In this document: piece after piece, positions 23,750-37,036 of the stretch
Numbering within the stretch: the first letter of the stretch is position 1
Layout: each line of letters starts with the position of its first letter
NCBI GenBank assembly: GCA_947179485.1
Contig: OX359250.1
Location: 24,810,654-24,874,653 of the forward strand
Source of the DNA: Allacma fusca
Lineage: Eukaryota > Arthropoda > Collembola > Symphypleona > Sminthuridae
Length of the DNA: 64,000 bases
Direction of reading: 5' to 3'
The notes under the pieces: model-generated
Database searches by the model: none
Told to the model about the DNA's origin: nothing
Seen by the model: only the letters and a program-made list of their open reading frames with translations
Translations under genes and position numbers: made by a program

Positions 23750-24420
23750 AAAAATCAAACAATTGGAGAAACCCTGTGAGGCCAATTGTTTTCTTAAGAG
23801 TCTCTTCCGTTCTACTCAGGAGAAAATTTCTAATGAGAAACCATTAAGGGCAGAATCGCCAAGGAACACTTTGAGGCCAGTTAACTGTGGTTTTTTTCAT
23901 TATATTTAAAAAAATTCTAATTAAAAACCATTGAGGCCGAATCGGAACCTCAGAGAAACCCTTTGAAGCCAATTTACTGTGGCCTCTTCCATTATATTTA
24001 AAACAAATTCCAAGGAAGAACCATTGAGGCCTAATCGGAACTATTGAGATATTCTTTTTAAAGGAGATTCTTACGAAAAACCATTGAGGCCAAATCGGAA
24101 CCTCAGAGAAACCCTTTGAGGCCTATTCAATGGGTTTCTTCCATTTAATCCACTAAATTTTCGACAAATTCGCTAAAAAGTATAAAATATTAAAAACCAT
24201 TGAGAAACCACTGGAGGCTATTTATTCAGCATAGGCCTCTTCCATTCAATTTTCAAAAAAGGCGCCTCTGAGATATTACTGTACAAAATGTAAATGAAAA
24301 ATTCCTTGTGGCCAAGGAATTCCTGATTGGGTTTTTTCCTTTCTGTTGAGCAAATCTCCATTGAAAAACCACTGAAAAAACTGGAAATCATTGAAAATAA
24401 ATATTTTGAGGTCAATGATT
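23750..24420 (+). repeat. Degenerate array around AAACCATTGAGGCC
   Basis: Recurrent AAACC(A/C)TTGAGGCC and AATCGGAACCTCAGAGAAAC words at irregular spacing; an old, decayed tandem repeat. Confidence 0.7.
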
Positions 24421-26329
24421 CATTGATCTGCTTTTTACGGATGAAAAAACTCTTGATAAATTCTGGGATACTCTAATGGTGTGAAATACACATGTCATGA
24501 GTTGATATCTGGCGGCCCCTAAAAGTACAGTAATTTATAGTAATGTAAAGGAAATGGTTATGGACGATATCATTTGCGGTATTATAAATATATGATTATG
24601 GGATATTGTGGTTGAAAAATGATATACAGGAGTATTAATAATATGGGCTATTGTTGGGAGACATTCCTGGGAAGGAAAGGAACGACTTCTGAGGCTAGGT
24701 AATGAATTATGTGGGTTGTGGAAGAAACAACAATTCCAGGGTTTTCAATGGGTTTCAATGGGCCTTGCGTGTGGGATGTAAAACAAGGATAGAACATGGC
24801 AGAGTCAGCAATGATTCACGTGTCCATGGCTTTTTGGAGGGAGCTCTGAGGAGGGAACGGAAGGTTAACCATGGTTTAGTACTCTGGCAGTACATTTTTT
24901 ACCCAGCCATGAGGAAATTAGATGCGAAGGTAGTTTGCGAGGGAATTTATTGTAGGACCGGAGCAGTGTTGTTGAGTCCACGAGGGGACCATGAGGGGGT
25001 AGTGACAAGTTTTATATTCATTAGAAAAAGTATGGGCGTTGACTGTCGCTGACAGCTGGATAAAGTCTAGAGCTAAATGTATGCAGAGGAGTTGTACCGG
25101 GTGATTCCTACAATTTTTTCTCTCAAGTTTAACGCAAGAAACGTAAACGTAATTTTAATGTAAGAAATTCCTCTTCAAAATATTCAAGTCCCTTATTATA
25201 TTCTATTGAATTTTATTTTCCAGCATATCCTAAAATTACTTGAAATTAACTCGGATCAAAATTTCAGGCAAAAATAAATTACCAGTGTTACACAAATTGT
25301 AAATTAAAAATGAATTATATTTTTTAATTTAGCTTAAAAATATCCTCGATGTCCTTATAATTTTTTTAACGATTCTAAAAATATGTTGAAGTTTAGAAAG
25401 TTACTAGATTTGCAGGCTGCAGATAGGGGTCAAATGTTACGAGACACCATGTTGGTATATAAAAAATGTACAGGATGTGCCTTGAACATTTTCACATGTT
25501 ATTAAAATATTTTGAAGGAAACAATTCCCACTACTCTCACCCTGAAACCGCCTGAGGTGGCGAAAATGTCATGTCCATGAGCTATAAAAAATGTAGCTTG
25601 CTGTTCCACATTTGATTAGGGCAATTGGTGATTCACCCCTGCGGCACTTTATGATAACAAATAGTCAATTATGCCCTTAATCCTCCGTAAATAGCTTCAT
25701 TCATAGTTTAATTACTTTTTGGCCTTCCATTCCCTCAAGGAAGTAAGTACATGGGATTTGTGAGGAGGAGGGCCATGAATATTGTGGGGAAAGTCGGGCT
25801 TTATGTTCCTTGCGTGCGAGGCAGTAAAATAAACCAAGGGAACGACACGCGTTTTTTTGTCACCTCAAATTAAGGCTAACTTTATTATTGGACACTGTTG
25901 TAAAACTTGTAATGGGCAATTCCTTACAACTCTCTTTATGCACTTGGATTGGAGAAGACGGAGATTAAATGAGATAACATGCGGCGTGCAGGAGTCGGAA
26001 CAAGTTTTACTCCTCCTGTATCTTTCCACAATTAGCGCTTCCTAATCCCTTTCCATCGTCTCAGCCGTCTCAGCAATAAACGGAGTAATCAAATATAACT
26101 GCCTCTTCCAGTTAAAGACATTCTCACACCACACCACTATCCCCCAACACTGTTTCATTAATCCAAACTCATTTGATACAAAAGGAATGCTGGCTCCTTG
26201 ATTTTCAGGGAATTTTCCTCAGTGAAAGCGCTGATGAGAGCAAAAGTCAGTAAAGAGCTCTTGTAGCTAAATAAAGTCCATTAAACCTGTTTAAAATCAG
26301 TGAAACCTGGAGAAAGGGAAATCTGGAAA

Positions 26330-26530
26330 AATTTAAATAAATTTTGAATTTGGTGAAAGTCGGTGAAAGTCAGTGAAAGTTGGAGATAATTGGGTGAAAG
26401 TGGGTGAAAGTGAAACTGGAGAAAGTCGGTGAAAGTCAGTGAAAGTTGGAGATAATTGGGTGAAAGTGGCTGAAAGTGAAACTGGAGAAAGTCGGTGAAA
26501 GTTGAGGAACGTTCGTGAAATTTAGTGAAA
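26330..26530 (+). repeat. Array of GTGAAAGTCGGTGAAAGTCA, 68-bp higher-order unit
   Basis: Two and a half copies of a 68-bp unit, itself built from 10-bp GGTGAAAGTC words. Confidence 0.85.
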
Positions 26531-29500
26531 GCTGGTGAAAGTCAGTAAAATTAAGAATAAGTGAAAGCATGTGGAAGTAAGTGGAAGTGAGACAAGTGGA
26601 AATAGAGGAAAGTAACTATGAGTGAGGAGAGAACATAAGAATAAAATACAAGGCATAAATAAGATGCTCAAAACTGTACGCAAAATCTTAGAGAAATTAG
26701 AACAGAAGCTCCGAAGCACTCACACTTCACAAATAATTAGTTTCCCGACGAGACAATTAAAATAGTGTAACACTCTCCCCGAGAGAAATTCCCCCTGAAA
26801 ATCTTACGCACTAAGAAGCTCATCAGTATAATCCTCCCATTTAACTGACAATAAATGTGTTTGAGGAACAATTTCCTACACCATTAGTCTATTTGATTTC
26901 CTGGCCCTCTAAAAACTCGACAAGAGGAGTCGGGCCGGGTGATAAATCGTTATCATCCCAACTAATGACAGGGAGGCCCGGAGTTCTTTCTTCCCTCCCT
27001 CCGTCATACTGACTGATGTATTCATTTCCCTTTATCAACCTCCAGGGAAAAATCCCCGGCTTTGTGCGTAACATCAAAAGACCGCACTTGACTTTCTCCT
27101 CATGCCTAGCCCTATACCTGTCATTACATTTCATTCATTCGCTAATTGACTTTAATATTTCAATTTTTCTCTGTCACAAAATTATTTCCCACACAATACC
27201 AAAGAATATTAGGAGTGGGAAAAGCGGGGACAGCTCCTTTCCCCCTCTATAATCAGTTTTTAACGCTACACGGTAAATTTCCAAAGTTTAAAAGAATTTT
27301 CCTTGGATTTTAATAGTAGTTGATATTTTCTCTGTTCACACACTTTCACCCAAAAATTTTCAAATGGTACATCAAAACCAAAGGTCTTGGAAAATGAAGA
27401 GCCTGTCGTGGAGGAACGTATGGAGAAAGCACACTTTTCTTCTCCCCGAGCTTTTGTACTCAGACTTGGCGCGGAGCTTTTCAAGCTCAACACAACAAGT
27501 TAAATGGAGAGTCTTGACATTTTCTAAATAGGAGTAGTCCACAGGAATCCACACAAGATTTGTCTCTCATCTCTCTCTCTCTCTCTCCAGTGTACATAAA
27601 AATTTATGATCGATACTGTCTGTCACATTTTTTAAGCTGGATCACTTGAATTTTTTTAAATTAAAAAAAAATCAGACTCCTTGCACTCCTTCCCAAACAA
27701 GATCCATGGCATTTTGTTTTTCCTCCAACAACAATAATAATGTTACAACATAGTAATGAATACAGATCTCCATTTATGTCCTGGGGTTTCAAAGTCTCAT
27801 TGAGTTGGTTCCAAAGGAAGGGCTTCAAAAGCCTTGGTGGAATTCAATGGTAACATTCTCTCATGATAAAATATTCATTGAAATCCTGGCTTAGACAGAA
27901 CTGTCCAGGACATATTAATTAGTAAACACACTGAAAAATTCTCTTTTCAAAAATTGAGTCTTCCTTAGAAAAAAAAAACTTTATAAAAATTTCCGAGAGA
28001 GAATTCTCTACAAAATACTAAATCCTGGATCGTATTTGTGATCATTTCGAATTATTTACGTCTCTATAAAAAAAAACGTTAAATCTGGGATAGTTTTATT
28101 TGTGGGGTTTTAAAATGTTCTTGGGAAGGGGCATGCATGGTTGGGATATTTATGAGTCCTGACTTTGGGAAAACTGGATATTGAACAATTCCAGGACCAT
28201 GTTTTAAGTTGATTTGGAAATTTATGGTCCATGGTGATCAGCTTGTAGGAAATGACATTAGGGGAACAAACGCTGGGTAATGCTTGTTAATCGCATTACG
28301 GGGGCTCAAAGTAAACTAAAGACATGTTATTTATGCAGAGACAGCAGGATCACTCCTAGTTTGACAAGTTCTTAAGCAGAGCAAGTCATAACAACGCAGG
28401 TGGCGGGAAGGAGCGTAAATTAGGAAAATTCCCCACATAAAACTCCCATAATTAGTCTTCCCATCCGCCTTTCCCCGCTTTCCCCAGCATCCTCCTTATA
28501 AATATGTACGGACATTTACGGGCATTTAAATGCATAATTATATGCACGCCGCCCTTAATCTTCCCCAGACCTCTCTAACATATGGATTTTTTACAGCATT
28601 TTTTTACAAAACAATTTCCCTCCAATTTTATTCCCAGCTGAGATCAACTTCTCTCAAATTTTTCACATATTTTTTACACACTTTAAGGAAAATATTATTC
28701 TTGGAGAAAAATAGCTTTCCCCTAAAAATCCTACAAGGCGGCTTTCACATTTACTCCACAACTTTCACCACAATGACTGTGAGAGCAAACAACAGAATGA
28801 GAAAATATGCTCAAATTTACGGTTATTTACGGAGGAGCCTTTTAAAAAATTATAAAAAATATTCGTTAATTTTACTTCCTTGAAATTTACTTGGAGAAAG
28901 TATTGGGGGCAGGGAGGAGGGAACTGTACTTGGATCTTGGAAAAAATTATACTGGAATGAGTGTGCTGAGAGAGGGAGGGCTCCGAGAGTTGGGTAGATA
29001 ATAGAATGCATGGAGAGGGAGTGTTGGGACCGGCCTTTGTAGAAAAAAGGGCTTTACAGATTTCTTCGTGTGCCAGCTTTTGACTCCCCACACATGGTCA
29101 AGTTACGCTTTGTAATTAAACTTGTGTAAAACTGATTTTGATTGATCCTCTCCTTCCTCTTCCCTCCGCGCGCTTCCTCCTCTTGCCGTGTTTGTGTGTG
29201 TGTGTTGGTTCTGTGAGGGCTTTGAAACCTTACGCGCATATGATTAGTCCAGGGAGTCAAGTTTCCTAATATGTTTTTTGAATGTGATACATATCGGGGT
29301 GGGAAGGTACGTCATGGAGAAAATCCGAGACGGACTTTCGTTTTATATTCATCCCCTTATAAACATGCTGTTGTGTATGTACAATGAGACGGATTCCTCC
29401 CACAAAAACAACAACATCGGGCGGAACAATACACGTAGAAAGTTTTGCTATTACTTACACGGAACCGCTACTCTGAACACAGGGGAAAGTTGCATTGTGC

Positions 29501-29944
29501 CCTCACTGAGGACGAGAACTTTGGGCGTGGATGGAGTATCACGTAGCTTTATGACATGTTATTAATTATACATACCTACACACCACCGTCCTACTCTTCC
29601 CTTCCCAACGAGACCCAATGAAGGGTAGACAGCTGGTAGCTTTTACGGTCCCTGTCCCATCATATATACATATGGGTACATCATATGGATATGTATTCAC
29701 GAGCTACGAGCCAGACCTGGGACATTACTCACAACAGATGCACACGTCAAATGGGAGGGTGCCCTGAGACCCTTCTCCCCTATACGTAGGGAACAGACGT
29801 GGTGTTCTCAATTCCTCACATTTTACTTAGTTTTTTTAAAAAAATCCTTTAAAAGTACTGTCATTAACCCAGGTCAAGTCTTAGGGTCGCTGGTTTCAAA
29901 AGCAGAAGTGAAGGTAAGTCGAGATGTTTTAAGGACATCAGTGA

Positions 29945-30145
29945 ATGTGTTTCCTTCAATTTCTCCCACTTTCTCCTACTTTCACCAGCTTTCTCCTACT
30001 TTCTCCTACTTTCACCGGCTTTCTCCTACTTTCACCAACTTTCACCAACTTTCTCCCACTTTCACCAACGTTCTCCCACTTTCACCCACTTTCTCCTACC
30101 TTCACCAACTCTCTCGCTTTTAGCAACTTTCTCCCACTTTCACCC
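29945..30145 (+). repeat. Array of ACTTTCTCCTACTTTCACCA
   Basis: About 18 copies of a 10-bp word alternating CTTTCTCCY and CTTTCACC. Confidence 0.88.
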
Positions 30146-30804
30146 TGTGAGTAATTTTCAACGGAGTGGTTAGGGGTCAAGGGGGAAATAAATATTTGAG
30201 GCACCATATGTAAGAGATGTGGAGTGAAAACGCACACGAGGTGAAAGACTTATGTGCTTAGAGTGCACAGTTATGTCCGTATAGATCTTTGTGTATGGAG
30301 AGAATAGCGGGATCGAACGTTGGGTTTAAAAGCGTAAAATATGGACGTGCGTATTTATTAAAGGATAAACATAAAAGGTGTAGTTACACAAACAAGTAGA
30401 ACACACGTCTCCGCTTGTAGGAATTAATAACCAAATGACACTTGAAAGACTTGGGGGTGGGTCCAGCTAACAATTTACGACTCAGTACTATTGTGTGTAC
30501 ATGGGAGTGAGAGGCAGCTGGTAAAATATTTACCGTCGAACTTGTCCAAAGAGTGCTCCCAACAATTAGGCTACTACTGTTGTGGGAAGTTTACGTGGGT
30601 GGCATGCCTCATCACCATGGAAGAATCCCTTACCTCACGACAGTACAATCCCATAGAGCCCGACTCTAAAAGGTACCACTACTTCCTGTGAAAGTATAAA
30701 AGCTCCTATTCTTTGATGGAACAAATATCCATAAAATTATTACAGGAGGTGAAGGGATACTCAAACTTGGCCAGATTACTTCAAAACTTTCAGAGGGAAG
30801 TGTT

Positions 30805-30880
30805 TATACATACGTGCGGAGCTATAAGGCTTGTAAATCCAGTCTGAGGTCCTGGGTTCGAATCCGGAGTGGGCGGGATT
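30805..30880 (+). repeat. tRNA-like Pol III relic
   Basis: The plus strand has GGAGCTATAAGGCTTG (weak A box) about 30 bp before CTGGGTTCGAATCCGGAG (good B box). No convincing cloverleaf. Confidence 0.4.
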
Positions 30881-31524
30881 GTACTCAATAGGACAAAAGG
30901 CTTCCCAATTTATTTTTTCACACTGTTATTATTCTTTATTCTCTTTATTCTCTTTATTATTCTTCATTGACTTTTGCTTACTTTGGATTGATTTACTGGC
31001 GGTGTCTTTCGTAGCCATGATAAACTGTACATCCAATTACTTGATATGTATTGGAAAAAGGAGGTTCTTCTTAGAGGCACCAAATTTCCTTGATTTCAAT
31101 GCACCGTCAAAAATTGTATTTGTGATGAATACATAGACTATGATACCTTAGGGGTTTCATAATAACAAACTTTTTTGCAAACAAGAGTTTGCTCTTGTAG
31201 TCCCCTTATTTTCCAAAGTGCAGTGGAGGAGTACTTTAGAGTATTATAGACACACTTGGCCGGGTGGAACAACTTTTTACATCTGAGCACAGCAATAAAC
31301 TACTTTTAGTGTAAATAAGGTGAAAGTAATCATTTCCGCTAATTCCAGAATTCATCCAGAGAATAAATCACTTAGGTCCATGGAGGTTGCGAAAACATAT
31401 TTCCCACAATGCTAAAGAAGGGAGAAATAATTTACAAGTGAAAGCTCAGCGGATTGAGAAAGTGAAAGTACAGGAAAGAGATTAAGAGAAAGCACACTCA
31501 AAATATGAAATTAAAGCAAACCAC

Positions 31525-31790
31525 AGCATTAAAGTGAAAGTGAAAGCTGAAAGGAAAGTACACGTGAAAGCTGAAGAGAAAGTTCAAGTGAAAGCTGAAG
31601 AGAAAGTGAAAGTGAAAGCTGAAAGGAAAGTACACGTGAAAGCTGAGGAGAAAGTACAAGTGAAAGCTGAAGAGAAAGTCCAAGTCGAACCAAAGAGAAA
31701 ACGCAGGTATATTCTGACACATGAGTAAAAGTGATAGTTAAGAGAAAATCGGAGTGAAAGTTAAAGTGAAAGTACAAGCAAAGTTGGAGG
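31525..31790 (+). repeat. Array of GTGAAAGCTGAAGAGAAAGT, 24/48-bp unit
   Basis: Seven or so 24-bp copies in a 48-bp alternation; translates as a Lys/Val/Glu/Ala repeat by chance. Confidence 0.88.
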
Positions 31791-33762
31791 AGAAATTGGA
31801 ACATAAAATAGATGAAGAAGGATCGAAATCACCTAGCAACTGCAGAACGCTTCGGATTGACACAATCTATGAGTAATTATGTTTTCTAGGGATTGCACAA
31901 GAGAGTAATTTTCATGGGAAGGAGGAAACGAGAGACGAGGGATTGAGACAGTCTGGAAGTGATTTCTCTGCGTACAATTAGTTAGAAGGGAAAGCTAAAG
32001 GGAGAAAGTTGACTTGAACCCGAAGATTAACCAAGCGAAATGTTTCAGGGATTTTGGGGAAGCGTGGAAAAATCCGATCACTACTCGAATACTAAATGTG
32101 CCCATTGACTGAGTTGCATGTGTGTGATATTCAATTATACACTTTGATTGGCATTCATGGTTCCCCTCCAGAAATTCTGTTACAGACGGAGCAACAGCAT
32201 TTATTTCCCAGCTGTAGTCCCCAATGGAAGCCATCCAGTGAACTATCTCAAACCAAATGCGTCAATCAGGACTTTCTAAGTCAGCCTCATTCAGTGCCGC
32301 TTGTTTTTCTCCACCTCACTTCCCCCCGCTCAAGAATATTCTGGCACCGTAAAAACATCCGGAGATTTTTCGAATACATAATCCTTAAAATTCCTCTACA
32401 ATTCAAATATTAACGAAAGCCTCTCGAAAACCCTGTAAAAGGCCCACATCTTTAATTACTCTCAGTACTTGGGTGTGCGAGGCCTTGGAAATTCTTGAGA
32501 ACCTCCCGGATCTCAATTCATTCCCTCACGGAACAGTTGTAAGTCCCTGGGGTTATTTTTGACGTCTCCACATGAGCCACCAGCAACATCCTTACTTTTG
32601 AACTCCATTCCACAACGAGCTCCTAACTTGTTAATGATCTCGAGGCTTCCGGCAGTGTCGGATGGGCAGCTGGGAATGTTTCCCAATGAGTCGGATCAAT
32701 TTGACTGGAAATTACCCAGAAATGCCACATGCATCACTCCTCGTCACTTACGAATGGCTTCCGATACTTCCGATGTACTTTCTCCTGGTCCTTCATTCCC
32801 CAAAAATTACATCACCAATCTGTGCCCAGTAGAGAGATTTGGAGTACTGTACGATGGGAAATACGTCAACACGACAAGAATCTATGCATGAGCTTGGGCT
32901 GAGAGGAATAACTGAAGGTCAGGTTTGTTTACTTGGAGAGGAGCTCTCCGTTGAGCATATGGAGTGGATTCCCTTGAACACGATTCTAAACTCACTAATG
33001 GCAATATCACTTGCTCGTTCGTGCGGAAATTATGTAAAAACTTTTATTCCTAGAATGAGGAGGCTCAGCCATAGAAGTAGTAAAGTTAAGTTTGATAATC
33101 CTATTACTCAGAAGATCTCATAAATGAAAAAATTACGAATTCAAAAAAATAAATGACAAAAAAATAGTGTAATCTCACAAAGCTAATTATTATCCAAGCG
33201 TGATAATAATTATGGAAGCTGACAATTTTAACTTTATCATTTAAATTCCGAATATGTTCCAATGGTGCAAATATTACTGCTTGGGGTTTTTTGTAGCAAA
33301 AGCTCAATATATTTGGTAAATACAAATTTGTCCGTAACTTGTACACCATTATTTTTCTCCGCTCGGGAAATGATGCTGTAAAAACCAGCTGAGTCGGAGA
33401 AAATTCCTGAAAGGTTCCTGAAATGATGGAGGAGAGCGAGAGAAAGTAGGAAAATTGAATGATGCTTTCTCCTTTAAATTGCTTGTCCAGGGCATTTAAG
33501 GATCCCATTGTGGGAAAGCTGGGAAAGTGGCAGTGGAGCTAATAAAGGGGAAGGTAGGGAGGGAATGCTGGAGTGAAGTTAAAGTTCGGGACCGTATGTG
33601 GAGTCATTCATGACCAGCCGCAACCGCAGTGATTGTGTAGGTCATTTCTCATGTAACAAGTGTGAAACCCACATGGACTGGGTCAATAAAAGCCTTGGAA
33701 CATTTCCTCTGGAGTTCATTTACCTCAAGGATTTCCCCCGCCTTGTCAAATCCCTCTGATAT

Positions 33763-33820
33763 GGAGAGAGAGAGAGAGAGCGAGGGAGAGAGAGAGAGAG
33801 AGAGACAGGGAGAGGGAGAA
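33763..33820 (+). repeat. (GA)n microsatellite
   Basis: Interrupted GAGAGA run. Confidence 0.93.
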
Positions 33821-36800
33821 AGTGGGTGATAAAGGGAACTGGTGCACCTAATGTCACTTCTGTGGTCCTCTCCACCACACAGTGTCTATTTTTAAGGTGA
33901 TGGGATGAGTTTTGAGATAGGATTCCGACAATCTACTTTTTCTTTTACTTTCTTCCTCGGACTCCTGTGGGCAATCAGGGAGGGAGAAAGTTCATGTATT
34001 TTTTTTCTCCTAGGGAGTGGTGTTATTATTGGTGGAGGTACTGGGGACTCCAAAAACAGGTCCATTATCATATGGGACCATTCCCTAAAAATTGATTTCT
34101 CATTCCCTGTAATTCCTTCCAACTTCAATGGAGAGGGGAGGTTGTTGAGTGGAGGGAATCTCCTGAGCACATTTTATTTCCTAGTCTCCCATGTCTGATC
34201 TCCGAACCTTTCGTACGGACATAACACTTTTGGGTCCATGGGTGTTGGAGTGGGGGGGGGGGCGGTTTGCACACGGGCTTGTTTACATGTCAATACCCTG
34301 TCCTCACTAACTCCGGGATTTACAGTCACGTGTCTCAGAGGACATCCTCAAAATGAGCGAGATTACACTCTCATAGCTGGAAGTTCGTACAAGGGAGAAA
34401 TTGAGATTGTAGTAATGGTAATGGAAATTACCATCCGTCAACACCATTGAGTAAAAAGTCTGCAACATGTCCAGAGAGTTTGGATTTTTCCTTCTAAACA
34501 AATGTGAACATTTCAGGGAAGTTCGCACTTGGATCTATAACACTACTATTCCTGAACGAAGCCCCAGATTTCAGGCATATCTGTTGTATCAGTTTTTGTA
34601 TCAGTAGATTTGTATCAGTTTATTTTAAGAACGAGCAAAATTATTGGACGCAATTTTTTAAATACTAGTACAGTGAACTCTCATCCGAAGATCCGAAATC
34701 GTGGAGAGTATCTTATCTTTAAGGGAGAAAGTCCTGGGAGAATCTCCTCCTCACCACAATGTAACTTTCTCCCTTTATAAAAGTCAAATTAATTTAACAC
34801 GGAGAAAGCAGGCTGTGCATAAGTATAGGCTACACAGTGCGATACAAGGCAGGGTGATGGATTCAGGGATGCGTACGCTGTTGCAAAAGAAATCCGATCA
34901 GGATTGGAAGCTGTTATTTGTTTTTCCAATGCTGGAGATTAGGACTCGATGCAATTTATTCTTGCGGATGCCTCTGGAAGTCCCTGCACTTTCTCCACGT
35001 AACCTGAGAGTCAGCCTGGAAATTGAAATGGTTGAAAGACAGAGGGAGAAGTGGAGCAAGGAGCTCTTGACGTGCTGGGCTCTTTCCCCAAAATATCCTT
35101 TCCCTTTCCCATAACGAGTCCTATTTTACAAGAGACCCGTTCATTCCGAACCTTTTGTTCCTGGGAAGTTGTTCATCTGGTAATTGAGTAAGAGGCTTCT
35201 GGACTTGGGGAGTATAATTATATCTATACATATGTACATACATACATACGTGCGAGCGCGGGAGGAAGGAGAAAGTAAAAACCTCCCCTCAATCATTTTT
35301 TCTCTCTGTGTGGCTGGAAAATTATTTAAGCGTTTCTGGAGGGGGCGATAAGGGAAAGTCATTATTGGGCCTTGCATTCAACTCCCGTAGAGTAGAACTA
35401 ACTATCCCACCCTCCCCGCCCCTGTCAATTGAAAACAATGAATTGAACCACACTGGCCCTCTATTATTCCGGAACTATGGGCAGGAACTTGTGCAGTGGA
35501 AAAAATCCTGACAATGGCCAAACAATTGAGTAATTAGAAGACCCTCTCTCTCCTAACTCAACTCCGGGGGAATTTTCAAATACAAGCGTTCATCCCCTCC
35601 CCCTCCTCTCTAAATCCTCCTCCCTCCTAATCGTCCTCACTCAGGTGGAATGGAATATATATAGAGAAGGGTTATTGTGTGTTGAGTAGGCTTCCGAGGA
35701 ACCCGTCAAAGGGAAAGGGAGAGAGAGAGAGAGACATGTTGCAATAAAATTTTATGAGGAAAGGAGAGCCCCGCCCCACCCGAGACTACTATTTGTTTCA
35801 AATGCAAAGAAGGATTAATTTATTAAGTGATAATTAATACGTGGAGGAGATGACAATGGAGATTGGGGAACAATAGGGACAAAGAGGAGTTGAATTAAGT
35901 CAACACTTTCCCCGTCTCAAGTATATGCACATACACTTGTGTGAGCTATATAGTGAGAGTAAATAATGGAGGTAAACCGTGAGAGTGGTCTGCAGTGCAT
36001 TTGCTCCTCATTGTGTCATTTATTTGGCCTAACAAGTGGATGCAGCCCTATGTATTTTTCATGGGACATAATTTACCTAGACACTTCCCAGATATTTCTA
36101 AAGGTAGTAATTTAAACGTGACTTTCACCAGTGCTTTCACCATTACTTTCCCTCCAAGTCTCACTCAGTTTCAGTGGGGCTTTCATTAAATTTCTCTTGT
36201 GCTTTCACTCACTTTCTCCGGTGCTTTCACCCTGTCCTCGTAACTAATGACTTCCCCATTGCTCCTGTGTATAGTCTCACTTCCCCAAGTATTTTCCACC
36301 TGACTTTCTCCAGTGCGTTCACTATCCCTTACAATTTATTACTCTCACCTGGACCAATGTCCTTATCATAGGTTCTTCTGAGATTGTGCTGACTTTTTGT
36401 TATGGAGGTTTTTGCCCTCCTTTTGAGCTTCGCATTTCCCCCTGACACTTGATTTTGATAGTTTTTGGAACTTACAATTTATTTTTTGTAGCCAGAACAG
36501 TTGTGTAACTCTACAGATACTAAGTCTGGCTGCTCCTGAAGCTTTTACTTCCTGCTTTCACCAAGAATATATTTTTGGATGTCAGAGCATATAATGAAAA
36601 AGTTTGAGGGACCCCGCACCCATGAATTTTAAGGTACCGAGAGGGAATCGACTGTAATTTATCGGTAGAAGGGAAATGGTCTGGTGGGATAAATGCGGGA
36701 GATTTTGAACTTGAAAAGTGTGACCGTGGAATATATTTAGGAGGGGAAAACTGGCAGTTTGTGCCCAGTGGCCTCAAGAATGTGCCTCCTTAATCTTCAT

Positions 36801-37010
36801 GTACTCACCATTAGAGGATGAAATAAGTGGACGGGAGAGGAAGTGACTGGGAAAACTTTATCAACTAATTTAAATTTATGGTGCATTGTACTACATCTAC
36901 TCAAGCTCCTTACTTTATTTCATTAGGAACTCGCACTGATCTATTACCCTATTGGCTGCCCTTCCCTCGGGCTCCTCTCACCAACTGCCTCGGAGGAGAG
37001 GGGGGAGTGT

Positions 37011-37036
37011 GGAGAGAGAGAGAGAGAGAGAGAGAA
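37011..37036 (+). repeat. (GA)n microsatellite
   Basis: About 12 GA units. Confidence 0.93.

Noticed and set aside
31181-31198. Small perfect hairpin ACAAGAG-TTTG-CTCTTGT
   Set aside because: Single short palindrome without T-tract, context or neighbours that would give it a function.
32559-33123. Two overlapping frames (110 and 94 codons) with fairly ordinary amino-acid use
   Set aside because: No recognisable domain, no consistent splice structure, and the second frame is out of phase; treated as chance frames in intron 2.
34701-35114. 137-codon frame, the longest outside repeats in intron 2
   Set aside because: No recognisable domain or motif; composition like flanking intron. A homology search could reopen this.
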